A stretch of 64,000 nt of DNA from Chrysopilus asiliformis (GCA_964034945.1 OZ035961.1:15515243-15579242); one strand, 5' to 3'; positions 33,885 to 46,145 are shown, counted from the stretch's first letter. Numbers and translations: made by a program. Notes: a model not told the origin generated them from the sequence alone.

Positions 33885-35545
33885 TTTATTTATTTATATA
33901 TATACATAGCCAACAGGTATAATTTCCTAACCGGCCGATTCCAAGCAAAGAGAAAACTAACAAAAATTATAAAATAAATAAAAATAGAGAAAATTATAAA
34001 ATAAATAAAAATAGATAATAGAAATATTGAAAAATTATGCAAAAAACAGAAAAAAAAGAAAATTATAATTTACTTAAAACTTTTCTCCGAAACATGTTAC
34101 GCGAAATATTAAAATCAAAAACATCTGCACAATTATTAAATAAAGCACACATATTCGTAATTGGCTCGTTCACCCCATAAACAGTTCTATGGAAAGGCAA
34201 ATTTATGAAGATGTGGTGCCTAAGCTGACGAGGAGCCACATTAAAATTAATTTTTGACAAAAGGACTGGAGAATCAACAACACCAGAGATTACATTAAAA
34301 ATAAATAACACACTTAACAAATCCCGCCGAGAGCTCAAGGAGTCAAGGTCAATTAACTTACGCCTCGATTCATATGGAGGCAATTCAAGAGCGTTGTCCC
34401 AGTTCAGCCTACGAAGAGCAAACCTGAGAAAACGCCTCTGGATTGACTCTATACGGCTTATATGAACCTCAAAGTTAGGACTCCATACAACACACGCATA
34501 TTCTAAGATCGATCTGACAATTGAAATGAATAAACTTTTCAATGCATAAGGATCAGAAATCTCTCGGGAAAATCGAATGATGAATCCAAGTAATCCATTT
34601 GCTCTAGAGATAATATAGTCAATATGAGGTACAAAGGTTAGTTTGGTGTCAAAAATCACCCCAAGATCTTTTATCATAGAGACTCTGTTGAGAATAACAT
34701 TGTTGATTTTATAATTAAAAATGATTGGATTAATCTTTCGATAAAATGACATGGTTGAACATTTAGCGACATTTAAACTAATATGATTTTCTACACACCA
34801 AGTAGACAATACGTTGAAATCATTTTGCAACATAAAAGAATCTTCCAAACAATCAATGACACGATAAAGTTTTGCATCGTCAGCATATAATAATAACCTG
34901 GACGATATTAGAACATCACATAAATCATTAATAAATAAAATAAATAACAAAGGTCCGAGATGGCTTCCTTGAGGAACCCCGGAGCGAACGACAAACGCTC
35001 TTGACAAATAATTGTGAATTTTTACTAATTGCAATCGATTAAATAAATAAGACGTTAGCCACTTAAGAAGACTAGAATGCATGCCAATTAATTGAAGTTT
35101 TGTCAAGAGTAAATTATGATTAACTCTATCAAACGCTTTCGAGAAATCCGTGTAAATGACGTCAACCTGATGACCCTCTTCGATACTGTTACTGCAGAAA
35201 TTTGTAAACTCTAATAAATTCGTGGTAGTTGACCGACCCTTAACAAAACCGTGCTGATAAATAGAAATGTGTTGCTTAAACGAAGAAGTCAGAACGCTAC
35301 AAATCAATTTTTCAAAGAATTTGGCAATCGTAGGCAAGATAGCAATTGGTCTATAGTTAGACGCATCACTTTTACAGCCACCTTTGAGGACAGGAATTAT
35401 GTAAGAGATTTTCCAAGCTGAGGGGAAAACTCCAGTTTTTAATGAAAAATTGAATAAGAGGTGTAACGGATAGGCTAAACTATTCGCACAATTCTTAAGG
35501 ATAACAGGAGGGACCAAGTCAGGACCAGCTCCTTTTTTAATAACA
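33885..35545 (-). mobile_element. 5'-truncated Jockey-type LINE
   Basis: On the minus strand the element starts abruptly near 35545, inside the reverse transcriptase domain. It continues through the RT C-terminus and about 170 bases of A-rich 3' UTR containing a repeated 'aaaattataaaataaataaa' phrase, and ends in an (ATAA)-type tail near 33888-33905. The endonuclease and ORF1 are absent, the usual outcome of incomplete target-primed reverse transcription. I could not confirm a target-site duplication. Confidence 0.85.
34063..35539 (-). CDS. LINE reverse transcriptase, partial but open
   Basis: Open from the truncated 5' edge to a stop at 34063; 484 residues from the first Met, preceded in frame by V-I-K-K-G-A-G-P-D-L, the usual 'K-x-G-P-D' start of the RT palm in Jockey-group elements. 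Numbering from that Met: 'YRPIAILPTIAKFFEK' (55-70), 'HGFVKGRST' (89-97), catalytic 'TDFSKAFD' with D124 (123-130), 'SGVPQGSHLGPLLF' (179-192) and the catalytic 'YADDA' (211-215). The thumb and connection follow, ending in 'RIESIQRRFLRFA', typical of insect Jockey/I/R1-like elements. No internal stops, so the insertion is young, although it is dead on arrival without the N-terminal endonuclease. Confidence 0.88.
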
Positions 35546-36121
35546 AACCGAATTCAAAAACCTATAACTACAAAATGTTATGAAAAATAAGCGTTTTACG
35601 ATTGGTTTAATCTGGTTTATTAAAACTTAATATTTTCAGAGAAATTAAGGATTATTTTACTTTAGCCACTCTTTCAAAACTTTTTCATATCTTAGAAATG
35701 GCTACAATCAATGGCTAGAGTCAAGTTAGGCCCCTAAAAACCTATACCCCGATTTGAAAAAGAGGCTAAAACAGACTTTAGCCTGCTCGTTTCGGAAAAA
35801 TTAAAACCGAAGAATGAACTAATTCGACTTAAGCCACTATTCCACGTGCAAAAACGATCAAATCAATGCAGTTTCGCGCCCATAAGAGTGGATTAAGTCT
35901 ATACAAAAATATATGGGATCTGACTTTAGCCGTTCTTCCAAATGCAACTTGGAAATTTTTTGACTTTAGCCATTTGATGTAGTAGCCTATAACGGTCAAA
36001 AATTGTCGTAGAAACTAACGGGTTAGTGGAATTAAGAGCATTTTGGAAGGAGAACACGATTCTGTAAAAACATTGAAAACGGCTAAAGTCGAGTTAGGCT
36101 CTTACAACTTGTGACCACTGA

Positions 36122-37307
36122 TTTGATTTCCAAAAAAAAGGATAAAATAGTATATTCACGCCAAATGTTAAAAAGGATCCAACTCTATATAATTCGATCT
36201 AAAAAAAATAATTTTATTGTAGTGCCGAATGTGAAATTAATTTAATTACGCGTTCAGTAATTTTTTGTTGTACGATTTGTTTTTTTTTTGATCAAGGTTT
36301 TGTTTTCTAGAATAAAGTTTCATTGCTAATGATTATAATCTGTCTAATTAATTCCAAATATCTCTATATAATTTTACATTTGGAATTTAATTGAACAATA
36401 ACCTTATATTAAATAAAGTCCAATCAAATTGTAACTGAAAATTGTTTAAAATATACAATTGTTCATTTCGAGTGGCAATTTATTCAGATTATCAAGAATG
36501 CCTATACCCGCCATGATAAAATCGTAATAGAGTTAAAGTAACACCACCAAACTGAGTGCTATACCACACTAAGTATGTGGCGCTGCCGTTTGGCGCGGTT
36601 TTTAAAAGTAGCCGAACAAATTCTGACGCTTTGATTCTACAAAATATTATTTTCGAACCTTATGTAGAATTAAAAATATGGGTTTTCACATAAAAGACAA
36701 TTCAATTCAGTTTTATCATACAAAATGACGTTTTTAAATACTTCATTTTTATGATATACGGGAATGAAAATCAAAATGCTTTTTAATTTTCTAGAGTATG
36801 ATGATTTGGCGGGCTTACAATATTTAAATATAGTCTTTAAAACCGATTAAAGTCAGTATAAAAATACCCTTTTTGACAAGCTCAGTAAAAAAAGGATACA
36901 TTTTTATAAAAAAAACGTTATAAAATGGCCCACTTGAATTTTGTTGTATAATAGGGACATGTGAAATCACAGTCTAAACACTCCGGATCTTTATAATTTA
37001 CCTGATACGACGCACCGTTTCCATGAAAAAGCAAACATATTTTTAGTATGCCTGAGACTTCCCCGTGAACCTATGCAAACAAAACGATATGTGAAGTTTT
37101 TTAAAATCTCGTCCAGCTGTTCCTAAGTTTACTGGTAGCAAACAAACCAGAAATGAAATTTTGATGCCAATCATTGTGAAATGTTGTAAAACAGCCCAAA
37201 AATCTGAAAATGGCTTAAAATGGCAGTATTTCAGCAAACAGACAGACTTGGAAGGTTTTTTTGTTTATTCTCGTATAGATCGATAGAAGATAGATAGATT
37301 ATAAATA
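36122..37307. other. Intergenic DNA, nothing recognised
   Basis: AT-rich spacer. A GC-richer patch at about 36540-36610 ('gtggcgctgccgtttggcgc') shows no matching inverted partner. Confidence 0.5.
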
Positions 37308-37978
37308 GGGTGACCACACGTGACGGAATAGTCGGAGCAGTACCGGATTTAGTTATGTTATCCCAGGGTCTTGGAAACTGAACTTTTGTACCGGAATTAT
37401 GTAATGTAGGCCCGTTTGCGCGTACTATTCTTAAAAAATTAAGTTGTTGTTCGCCTACTTAAACCAAAGAAATTCTGGGGCTTGAATAATTATAGTTGGA
37501 CATAAGTTGCTTAGTTTAGTTGGTCCTAGTATTGCAATTTTTAATCACTAAAAAAATTGGCCTCTAGACTCAAAAATTTGCGCATGCTTTGCAGTTTGCT
37601 ACCTCTATCGTAAAAATTACTACCTTAATCGTAAAAATCACTGCCTCTATCGAAAAAATTATTACCTCTATCGTAAAAATCACTGCCTCTATCGTAAAAA
37701 TTATTACCTTTATCGTAATTTTCTATAAAAAAAATCGTCTGCGGCGCATTTAATCAAATAATTTTCAATATCGGGATGTTTGTTTCTAAAATTATTGCCT
37801 GTAGCTCATTTTTGTTGTCTTTTAACACACATATAATACTTTTTATATAATCGCAAACAAAAAATAAAAATTGAAACAAACCCCCTTAATTTTTATAATT
37901 GGTTTCGAAGCATTATAAATGGTTTCACTTCTCCACTGGTATTCTGTCCCGGTTCCACATAAAAAATATGGTCACTCA
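37308..37978. mobile_element. GGGTGACCA-ended TIR element
   Basis: The left end GGGTGACCACACGTGACGG and the right end, read inverted as GAGTGACCATATTTTTTATG, bound 671 bases. Inside are 'gtcccgg' words, and words like the ends also occur at 24829, 45800 and 48570, so this family has several partial copies here. No ORF. Confidence 0.55.
37598..37720. repeat. Minisatellite of about 21 bp, six units
   Basis: Imperfect tandem copies of a unit close to 'ctctatcgtaaaaattatta', with alternating TTACTACC/CACTGCC variants, lying inside the GGGTGACCA element. Confidence 0.8.
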
Positions 37979-39504
37979 GATTTTAAGTAAAATTAGAACT
38001 TTTTGTAATATTTGATTGCATGCCATCAAATCGGGTATTTCAAAACACCCTTGTAGAATATACTATTTTAAGGGTTATTAAATTTAATTAAGACTTTTCC
38101 TCTAAATTTTATTATAATCATTGTAGGCAGTAACAATTATCATGTTAATCGAATTATAAAATAACAATTTCAGTCATTGACTGGAGAGTTAATCGAATTT
38201 TAGATGGGCAAAAACGTTATGTTAATGGACACTGTGAATAGAATGAGAACATTACCATCAATATAGTAATATCGTTTTTCCCTTTAAATATTTTAGAATT
38301 CTTATCACGAATTGAGATATAATCCGCAATATACCAATAACTATGACCGTTAATATTCACCATATACCTTCCCGAAAGAGAACGTGCTGTTTCCTATTGG
38401 CATTATTACTTCCTGTATCGGTAGCTACAAATCTGTTACACATCGAGATCTGATATACCTAGGAAAAAAAAGGTAACTGACTCAATTGTGCGTAGATGTA
38501 TATTATCTCTGAAATCTCGGCATGAACGTAGGTAAAATGAAAAGATTAGGTGTTCTATTGTGTGTTTTAACACATATACCTAAGTTGGTCTTATTAAGTA
38601 AAACCTACAAAAGGAATCTTAGAATTCAGACAGCTAGCTGTCTGATGATGGTTATAATAATAATTTCAATTTGATATACTCATATATTAAGGATTATGTA
38701 CACGTGAACTATACATTAATGTCGTGTTATACTTAAGCAATCTCAGAAGAACTTATTTGGCATTTAATACTATTTTTCCAGAAATCTCTTCAAATCTGCT
38801 GTGGAAATCTTTTCAGAATTAACGGTTGTCGAAAAATCTGTAGTTTTCTTAGTTATAATCTTGCACACGGCATACAATTAAAAGATGAATGTTTATACCA
38901 AGCGTATTTAAAATATGTGCAGACCCAATTTTATAAATGACAAGCACTAATAACATATGTTTATTTTTGTATCTTCTGAGGAGTTCCCAATATGCTAACT
39001 AACCTTAACTGCCTTGATATCATTATTATTATTAAATACGCTTTTTCTTTCAAGTTGGTTTTATGGAACAGCATTTCTGTGTAAAGTTATATTCACCACG
39101 GAACTGTTGGAGGAGTGAATTTTCCTGGCATTTTCATGTGCCAAGTCTATCATTTTAAGAATTTATGGAAATAATGTTCGTCGGTTGGTTGGCTAAATTC
39201 AGTTTGGCTTTCAGTTTACTTATTGTCTTTGCTCATAAATGATCATTTGCAAAAAAAGTTGATTGAATTGTTGGTTTAACACTAAAAAAAAATCATAAAT
39301 ATCCGTTTCGTGGACGTAGCCGTATTTGATTTTAAATATTTGATCGTCTTAATGCTAGTTTTTCATTCGTCATGGTAAGCCGAGAATTGGTGGATGAAAT
39401 GTTAAAGTGGCATTTTGATCAACAATAATAAATTGTCGTTGCTTTGTTTTGTGAGAAACTATGAAGATGATCAACAAATATGAATATCGTTCAAATTTGA
39501 AATT
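37979..39504. other. Intergenic DNA upstream of Osiris gene E
   Basis: AT-rich spacer without supported genes or repeats. It may hold regulatory DNA for gene E. Confidence 0.45.
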
Positions 39505-39539
39505 TATAAATTGAGCTCAATCTAAAACTCATTACAGTC
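39505..39539 (+). promoter_or_regulatory. Core promoter of Osiris gene E
   Basis: TATAAAT at 39505-39511 and an initiator-like ACAGT at 39534-39538 with near-standard spacing, about 95 bases before the ATG. Confidence 0.55.
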
Positions 39540-39633
39540 GTGAAATGTAAGTTGATCGGTCAAACTCGAGGTGCAATATTTAAAAAAAAAGAGGACTCGC
39601 TGTAAAAGTTGTAATAATGTGACTAGTGTTAAA

Positions 39634-42600
39634 ATGTTTGCACACAGACTAAATAAATTGTATTTAATTTTTCTCCTGTTCCAAAATGTTTTCGTGTTGG
39701 GATCCCGCAGGACCCCAATTAGCTGGAATAATTGGATCATTTTACCTGCCAGTCGAATGAATTCATTAACACCTGTATACAATGCTAATTATACCTACAA
39801 TTACAACAACAGGAAGTTGACATATAGCGAATTTCAAAATGCTACAGTAGATAATCAAATAAGAGCGGAGTCTACGAAAAGACAACCTTTAGAGAAATTA
39901 ATTTCCTCAAAAGAAAATGTAGAAACCAAAAAAGAAATCCAGGAATTAAGTAAATTCATTGTCGATTGGTACCAGAAGTTTAAAGTGTTAAAACATACTT
40001 TTCAGGATTTATTTCATGCAGGTAATTGCAGAAAACAATATATCTGAAGGTTATCTTAAAAATCGATTCTTTTTTAAATTGCATAAATTCCGTAAAGTGT
40101 TTCAAATTTCTTTGTAAAAATTTAACTTTTGTGAATTAAGGAAAAACAATATTTAAAAAGAAATTTTCCAATTGATGTATTAGATTCCAATAAATTAGAT
40201 GGATTTCGAAGATTTAGTTGAAACGTCTTGAAACTTTATACTTTGTTCAAAGAAGTTACTTACGATTGAAAACTTGTTTCACTATTTCGATCTAATATAT
40301 CAAGTTTTGTGATTTAACTGAAATTTGAAGCATTTTCTATCAAATTAAATTAATTTTTATTTGCTGTGATCGCAATTTCGATTTTACTTCAGGCGTGTTT
40401 TTAACCCTTTATTGCATGAATTCTTATATTTGGGTTAAATATTTTTTCTGATGGAAAACTATGTTCTAAATTTGGGAAAAATATTTTTAAAAAATTCTAG
40501 CATCTAAAACGTAGAAGATATGAATGGATTTTGATATTTGGCATGTATTAACACTCTAACTGCCACGACAGTTTTAAGCCTTTTTCGAATATTTAGTTGT
40601 CAGTCAAAAAGGCACTAAGAGAAAAAAAAATTGAAACAAAATGATACCTAAATGTTATTTTATTACCATAAAATGTGTGCAACTACAAAAAATCGTTGCG
40701 ATTGCAGCGAACACTTTAATAATTTTCATTGTGGCCGTTGCGTACAAGGTCTTTTTGACTGACGTGGCAGTTAGAGTGTTAAAGCGAGAAAATTATTTTT
40801 TTATGCTTTTATCTCGCTTTTATTTCTAAAAAAATTTTTTTTTCTTTTTCAGTACCTTTTTTTAAAAAAAAAAAGTTTTTTTTATCCTTTTTAGTATAAT
40901 TAACAATTCAAAATGTCGTCTATCTTTCGCCACTCGAAGACAGACGACATTTTGGATTGCCTTTGAGATATCCTACGGACTTTTTGACTCCAGAGTCGAA
41001 TTCAGCGACCCCAAAATTCCCCATATAAGATTTTTTTCCCCGAAAATTTAAGGAAAAGACAATCACATTATTCTAATAGAACCTTTCGTTATCGACACAG
41101 TGTTCTTCACGTCAGAATCGGATTCAGCTAACCCAAAAACACCAGACGAGATTTTTTTTCGAAAAATTTGAGGAAAAGAATATTCCCTTTATCCTTACAA
41201 CATATCCTAACATATCTCCGCTAATGTTTGAAATCCTAGCTACACAGCGCCCAAGTAGCACCGTAGGGCAATATCGCCCTGTTGAAAGACTCCACGCCTT
41301 ATTCTTATTCGAGAAGTCCAATTTACGCCCTATTAAAATCCCTTAAGGTGACATTTTTTATTATCTCTGAAAAAATATTTCGGCGCCCTAACAGACTTGA
41401 ATTCCACTAGACGCCCTTTTAGGCGTATTTGAAGGTATTCACGCCCTCCCATTAGAACTTAACGTCTAATAGGGCGCGAAAATGAGCTGACGCGTCTTTG
41501 AGGGCGCACTTGTTTCCACCCGCCATATTCCACATTGATGTTGATTCAAATAATTTCCCTTCGAAAATTAAACTTCTTATTTTAAGCTAATCACTGGAGG
41601 AAATCGCATAAAAAATAGATGGGAGACAATTTTGAAGCAGCACAATTTTATTGGCATCAAAATTTTATTGAATTAGTGGAAAAAAAATTTTGACGAAAAA
41701 TTAAATTAAAGAAATTTTTTGTTGAAAACAAAATATTTAGATGGCCTATTTCAATTTAAAGCGTTTTAGATAGAACTTTGTCAAAAAAAATTTAGTTGCA
41801 ACTAAAATGGCAGCATATAACATGATGAAAAATCCATTACAAATGTCCATTTACAAAAATTCTAAAATAATTTTCGCCATTAAATTCGTTCCATATTCAT
41901 TTCAGCCGTACGCATACATCTTCTCATTCTTTCAGATTGCTTTATCGTTCTGAGATGTTTGTTTCAGTGCCAGAGCGAGATATTGAGAGCGGGCTGTCGC
42001 ACAAAGCTATAAAGCTTTTGCGTCGCCCTATTGGGCTTCAAATCGTTCCCCAATGTCGAATATTCGTCCACTTAAGTGGACGAATGTTGGGCGCCTCGTC
42101 CAACATTTCGCCCAATAGCTACGAATTCGTAGACGAAGCGCCCACGGTTCGCCCTATTGTGCTGCTTGGGCGAGCATCACAATTTGAACATTGTGCAAAC
42201 TTTGCAGCTAGCATTTTTTTCTTGCGAAGACGCCGATGGGTAGGTTGTGTCAAACGTCATACATTTATATGGTGTTCAAATTCTAGCTGCGGCATCCGGC
42301 TATCTGCTTTGGTTCTGATTTGAGCTTTTGTCAAAAAAGGACATAAAGGAATAGAAACTATTGAAAATGTTATAATAGTAATATTTATTGTTGCTTCGCA
42401 AGTAAATTTGTAATTTTTACGGAATAAATAATATTTTTTTATTATGTCCTGTCCATGCTGTTTACTTTGATGCTTCGCCACTCTGGTGCTATAACACCAA
42501 ATTCTAGAATTTCTTCCTGAAATAAGACTCTAGACTGGAATATTTTGAGAAATTTTGCTAATTAAACTTATTCTACGATAGATAATAAAGTGTCGCGGCT

Positions 42601-43242
42601 TAAGTTCTTAGAGAGAAATTCGGGCAAAAATCTCAAGTGTAAACCATTCCTAAAAACCAAAAATTAATACAGTAGAATCCCAATAATTCGTATTTCAAGG
42701 GACCAGCAAATTCATGCGAATTAGCGGGATATACGAATTATCGGGGTACGAATTATCGGGATTTTTTTCAAGGGACCAGCAAATTCATACGAATTATCGG
42801 GATTCTACTGTATATACAATATTTTTAAAAATATTTCGAATTTAGAATACATACGATTTTGCATTTTGCATTATATACATATAAACAAATTTAATCTCAT
42901 AGTTAATGTATCATAATTAATTAATAAACACAGCTGTTATTCTAATTGTGAGTAAATATTAATTTGTGTAATGTTCTTTTAGATGATGGCAATCCATTTG
43001 AAGGCCGAAAGAAAAAGTCTAAGAAGGGTAAATTGAAATATGTCAAGGTGAAACGTTCCTATAAAAAGTACATGATGCCATTGCTAATGGCATACAAGTT
43101 GAAATTCTTCACTCTAATTCCGGTGATGCTCGGCGGATTGGTCCTTTTAGCCGGATCAACAGGAATGGCTGGATTCTTTTTTGCCCTTTTTGCCTCTGTG
43201 ATGAGCTTAAAATCAACTGGATATCATCGCCATCACCATTAA
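39634..43242 (+). CDS. Osiris gene E, divergent (two exons, long intron)
   Basis: Exons 39634-40021 and 42983-43242 join in phase 1 (GCAG|gtaatt ... ttttag|ATGATGG) into 215 residues. The start was chosen at the ATG leading a signal peptide (LYLIFLLFQNVFVLG). Exon 1 is Asn/Thr/Lys-rich and has no cysteine, so the usual Osiris cysteine pair is absent. It ends in an amphipathic helix-like stretch (SKFIVDWYQKFKVLKHTFQD). Exon 2 is clearly Osiris-like: 'NPFEGRKKKSKKGK', a basic linker, then 'MMPLLMAYKLKFFTLIPVML' and 'GGLVLLAGSTGMAGFFFALF', ending Y-H-R-H-H-H. Exon 2 is far better conserved in character than exon 1. The link between the two exons rests on phase, splice sites and spacing, so it is less certain than in D or G. 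Poly(A) signal candidate at 43432. Confidence 0.72.
40552..40778. mobile_element. piggyBac-type MITE with TTAA target sites
   Basis: The ends CACTCTAACTGCCACG and CGTGGCAGTTAGAGTG are exact inverted repeats of 16 bases, flanked on both sides by TTAA (40548-40551 and 40779-40782), the piggyBac signature. 227 bases, no transposase. Confidence 0.85.
41248..42172. mobile_element. CGCCCAAG-ended TIR element rich in GCCCTAT words
   Basis: The left end CGCCCAAGTAGCACCGTAGG and the right end (inverted CGCCCAAGCAGCACAATAGG) bound 925 bases. The interior is a mosaic of GCCCTAT/ATAGGGC words and small palindromes such as TCCACTTAAGTGGA and ACGAATTCGT. Much more GC-rich at its ends than the host intron. 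No coding frame beyond accidental ones. Confidence 0.75.
42670..42810. mobile_element. pogo/Tigger-like MITE with TA target sites
   Basis: 141 bases bounded by CAGTAGAATCCC and GGGATTCTACTG and flanked by TA on both sides, the Tc1/mariner/pogo signature. A 'caagggaccagcaaattcat' block occurs twice inside. Confidence 0.88.
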
Positions 43243-43249
43243 GACGTCA

Positions 43250-44228
43250 ACTTTCGTCCTTGGCAAAACGAAAATCTAATTGGAATCAATTGGATCTAAG
43301 GATGAAAAAAAAACTGGAGGGATTTCTTATTTAATTTGTATTTGTCTCTGTTTATTTATTTAATACTTTTCCTTTACATTTCCCAATGTTAAACGAAATC
43401 GAAATACTTTGTCAAAAAAAGAGATAAATCAAATAAATTTAATCAAATATTTGTTATTTATTTTGTGATTTTGAAAAGGTTCCAAAATTAAAATCGAAGT
43501 TTTTTTTTTTTGATCAGTTTAATCGAAATGGATCTATAGATGTTTAACGAGCAAAAGTAATCTGAATCAATGGATTTGCTTGGTGAAAGAGATAAAAAAA
43601 ACAAATTCTTACAAGCTTTTCAAGTTTACTAAAAACATGTTTTGATATCGAAAAATTTCTTAACCCATTAAGGCCTAATGGGTATTTGAATGCCCAAAAA
43701 TATGTGTGACTTATGAAAATCATATTTAGGAGCAGATAAAAGATTTTTAAACGATTTTATAGCAAAAAAAAACGTTCAAAATCACCACGAAAATGAAACT
43801 GTGGGTGGGATCGACATGTGGTAATTTGCATTATGTTGCTTGTAAATAAACGCTAGACGTTTTGAGCTTTTTCCTCCAGGAAAGTTTAGAGGATGGAAGA
43901 AAAACGAAAAAACGCGATTATTCAAAAAAGAACCGGTGGTAAGATAAGGATTCATGTTACGGAGGCGCCACCGAAGGAAATATTTGTCACATAGGGGAGA
44001 GACTGATTTTCTTCAAAGTTTTTATTATAGGGTAATTGTCTCGGTGGTTGTGGTCTTTTTATGTCAAGTGCATATCCGAAAAAAAACCTTTTAAATTTTT
44101 TTAAAAGTCTTTTACATTTCACAAACTAAATTACATTTGAGTAATCTAAATAACATTATGATAATTACAAATTCAACTAAAGTCTATTAACGATTCTCTA
44201 TGATAATGAGAAATATGTCTAAGAAGAA
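43250..44228. other. Spacer between convergent Osiris genes E and F
   Basis: Gene E (+) and gene F (-) point towards each other across about 1 kb of AT-rich DNA. A palindrome CCCATTAAGGCCTAATGGG preceded by TTAA sits near 43661-43683 and may be a lone piggyBac-type end. No gene. Confidence 0.55.
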
Positions 44229-45083
44229 CTATAGAAAAGGTTTCTCAGCAAATTCCAAAGGCTCTACAGGGGTGTCATAAAAAATACTGTTAATTGGTAT
44301 GTATTTATGTTGCGTATCACGATTTTTCCACCCGTCGTTCTTCTTAAACGGAATCTGCACAATTTCCAGCTTGGTTTTCTCATTCACCTGCCCATTCGAT
44401 CCGAACAACCATCTTAATAGCACCACTGCTGACGTAACAAGCGCTATTTTGCTCATAATCAATGATGATGTCGATATTGCTGTTAATGCCTTAATTACAA
44501 GTGGAATTATGACTGTTTTTGCGATAATAGCGCTTAAGATGAGTGGATAAATGTAACGAAGGAGCTTCTTCTGCTTATGGAATTTGCCACGTGCTAAAAT
44601 TTAAGTAAAAAATAAATATTAATGCTGTTGTTGGAATGAAATTCATGCAAATCTTTTAGATAAAATTTGGATCTTTATGTAAATTTTCTAGTGTATCGTT
44701 TTGTTACATGGAATAAACCCCATGCTTGATTTAGTCAGAAATCTTTCAATAAAATTTAAATAGATTCTTAACAACTTGGCGTTAGTTTTTTGCAAACACA
44801 CAAACTACCACTAACGTACACTATTAGCAATCCACAGAATAAATCCTATTAAAAGTCGGTATTTAGAGTAAGCTCTGTCACAAAATTTCAATTTACCTGC
44901 TAAAAAATTTCCCAATTTATCAACAAATTGATTGGGTTGACCATCAACACGGGATCTAGATTCCAACGATCGATTTAGAACAGTACTATTATTATTACAC
45001 TGTTTACTAATAGTTTTCATAAAAACACCACGCACAATAAATAATGTTGAAAATAGTAAAATCAATAAACATTTCTGATACAT
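44229..45083 (-). CDS. Osiris gene F, short divergent member (two exons)
   Basis: Minus strand: exon 1 45083-44897 and exon 2 44593-44229, joined in phase 1 (GCAG|gtaaat ... tttag|CACGTGG) into 183 residues. Residues 1-20 form a signal peptide (MYQKCLLILLFSTLFIVRGV). The N-terminal domain is strongly shortened, going almost at once to 'NQFVDKLGNFLAG', and lacks the usual cysteine pair. Exon 2 reads A-R-G-K-F-H-K-Q-K-K, then a long hydrophobic stretch ('IYPLILSAIIAKTVIIPLVI' and 'SKIALVTSAVVLLRWLFG') and a tail with 'KTKLEIVQIPFKK'. The shared intron phase and basic linker support Osiris membership. At 183 residues it is the shortest complete member here. A minus-strand TTATAA near 45172-45177 could be its TATA element. 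Confidence 0.82.
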
Positions 45084-45189
45084 AATTGTGAAGTTGCACT
45101 TAATATCCTTTCATTGCAAAACTTAAGAATAGAATGAGACTGCGTCGTGGTCACCATCAGATTATAAAGTACTCAACTAATATAATATG

Positions 45190-46145
45190 AAGCTAATTAA
45201 ATCGCTTCAGTGATTCGGATAATGTTTTGTAGGTTTCTTTGGTTCTAGCCAATGGCTCTTTATTAACAGTTTTTCTAGAAAATTTATTTTCTTTTCATAA
45301 TGTTTAGATGAAAAGCATAATTATGTTTCATAATAATTGTTAGAAATTCTAAGATACGGTCTTTAATGTTTAAAAAATTAATAATAACAAGTTGGTGGCA
45401 TATTATTCATTTTAGTGGATTCAGTGGTATGTAATTATGCTTTTATCATTACAAATGCTCGGATATATTACATACGATTTCCATATGACGACCCGATTTA
45501 AATGTAACAAAGATTAAACCATTTTCTTTGAATTCAATAGAGAATTGGAATGCGTTAAATTGATTCAGAACGAATTTTTCTATTGAATAACGCGAATTTA
45601 ACAAAGATGTTAATATTTATAATGAACAGATAAATTTTACTCAATTAGATTCCGGAGAAGACTGTTTCCTAACCAGGAGCTAAATAGGTAAAAGAAAATT
45701 CCCCAATTTTTCTAGGATTATCGTCAACCATGCAAAATTTTTCATAAGAATTTTCTTCCAACATATTTGTTTGCAGATTTACTGAAGTTACTTAAATATA
45801 GTGTGACCATATTTTTTTTGTTCTAATCTGGCAGGAAAAGAGGGGGAGGGATGATGAATGTGAAATTTTCACTGCCTCAATTAACCAAATAGAAAAAAAT
45901 TGAAAGTGACGCACGCGGAAAAGCTTAAAATACCCTTTTTCTAAAACTCACGTTTTGCTGTGTTTTTTTTCTTTAGAACATTGCAGAAGTTGCTCCGGAC
46001 ACAAAATTTTAATGGAGAAATGATGTAAACAAAAAAAAATATGATAAAATGCGCCACAGGCAAATTTTATTTTAATAAATGTACGTGTTGTGCGGTAGTT
46101 GTTAATATTAGATTCGATGACAGTGAATCCTTTTATATTTTGAAG
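45190..46145. other. Intergenic DNA, nothing recognised
   Basis: AT-rich spacer upstream of gene F. 'gtgtgaccatattttttttg' near 45800 resembles a lone end of the GGGTGACCA family. Confidence 0.45.

Larger units (their letters stand above)
33784..36121. mobile_element. TIR element, CTGTGG-CACAAG family, copy 2, interrupted by a LINE
   Basis: The left end CTGTGGTCACAAGTAATAAG and the right end (reverse complement CAGTGGTCACAAGTTGTAAG) match at about 28 of 34 positions. They are of the same family as the perfect copy at 11091-11517. The right part (35546-36121) repeats GACTTTAGCC/GGCTAAAGTC words. The LINE at about 33885-35545 lies inside. Without it the element would be roughly 680 bases. No transposase of its own is seen. 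Confidence 0.65.
40022..42982 (+). other. Intron of Osiris gene E, packed with MITEs
   Basis: 2961 bases, phase 1. It holds three unrelated non-autonomous DNA elements (40552-40778, 41248-42172, 42670-42810) and AT-rich filler. Confidence 0.65.
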
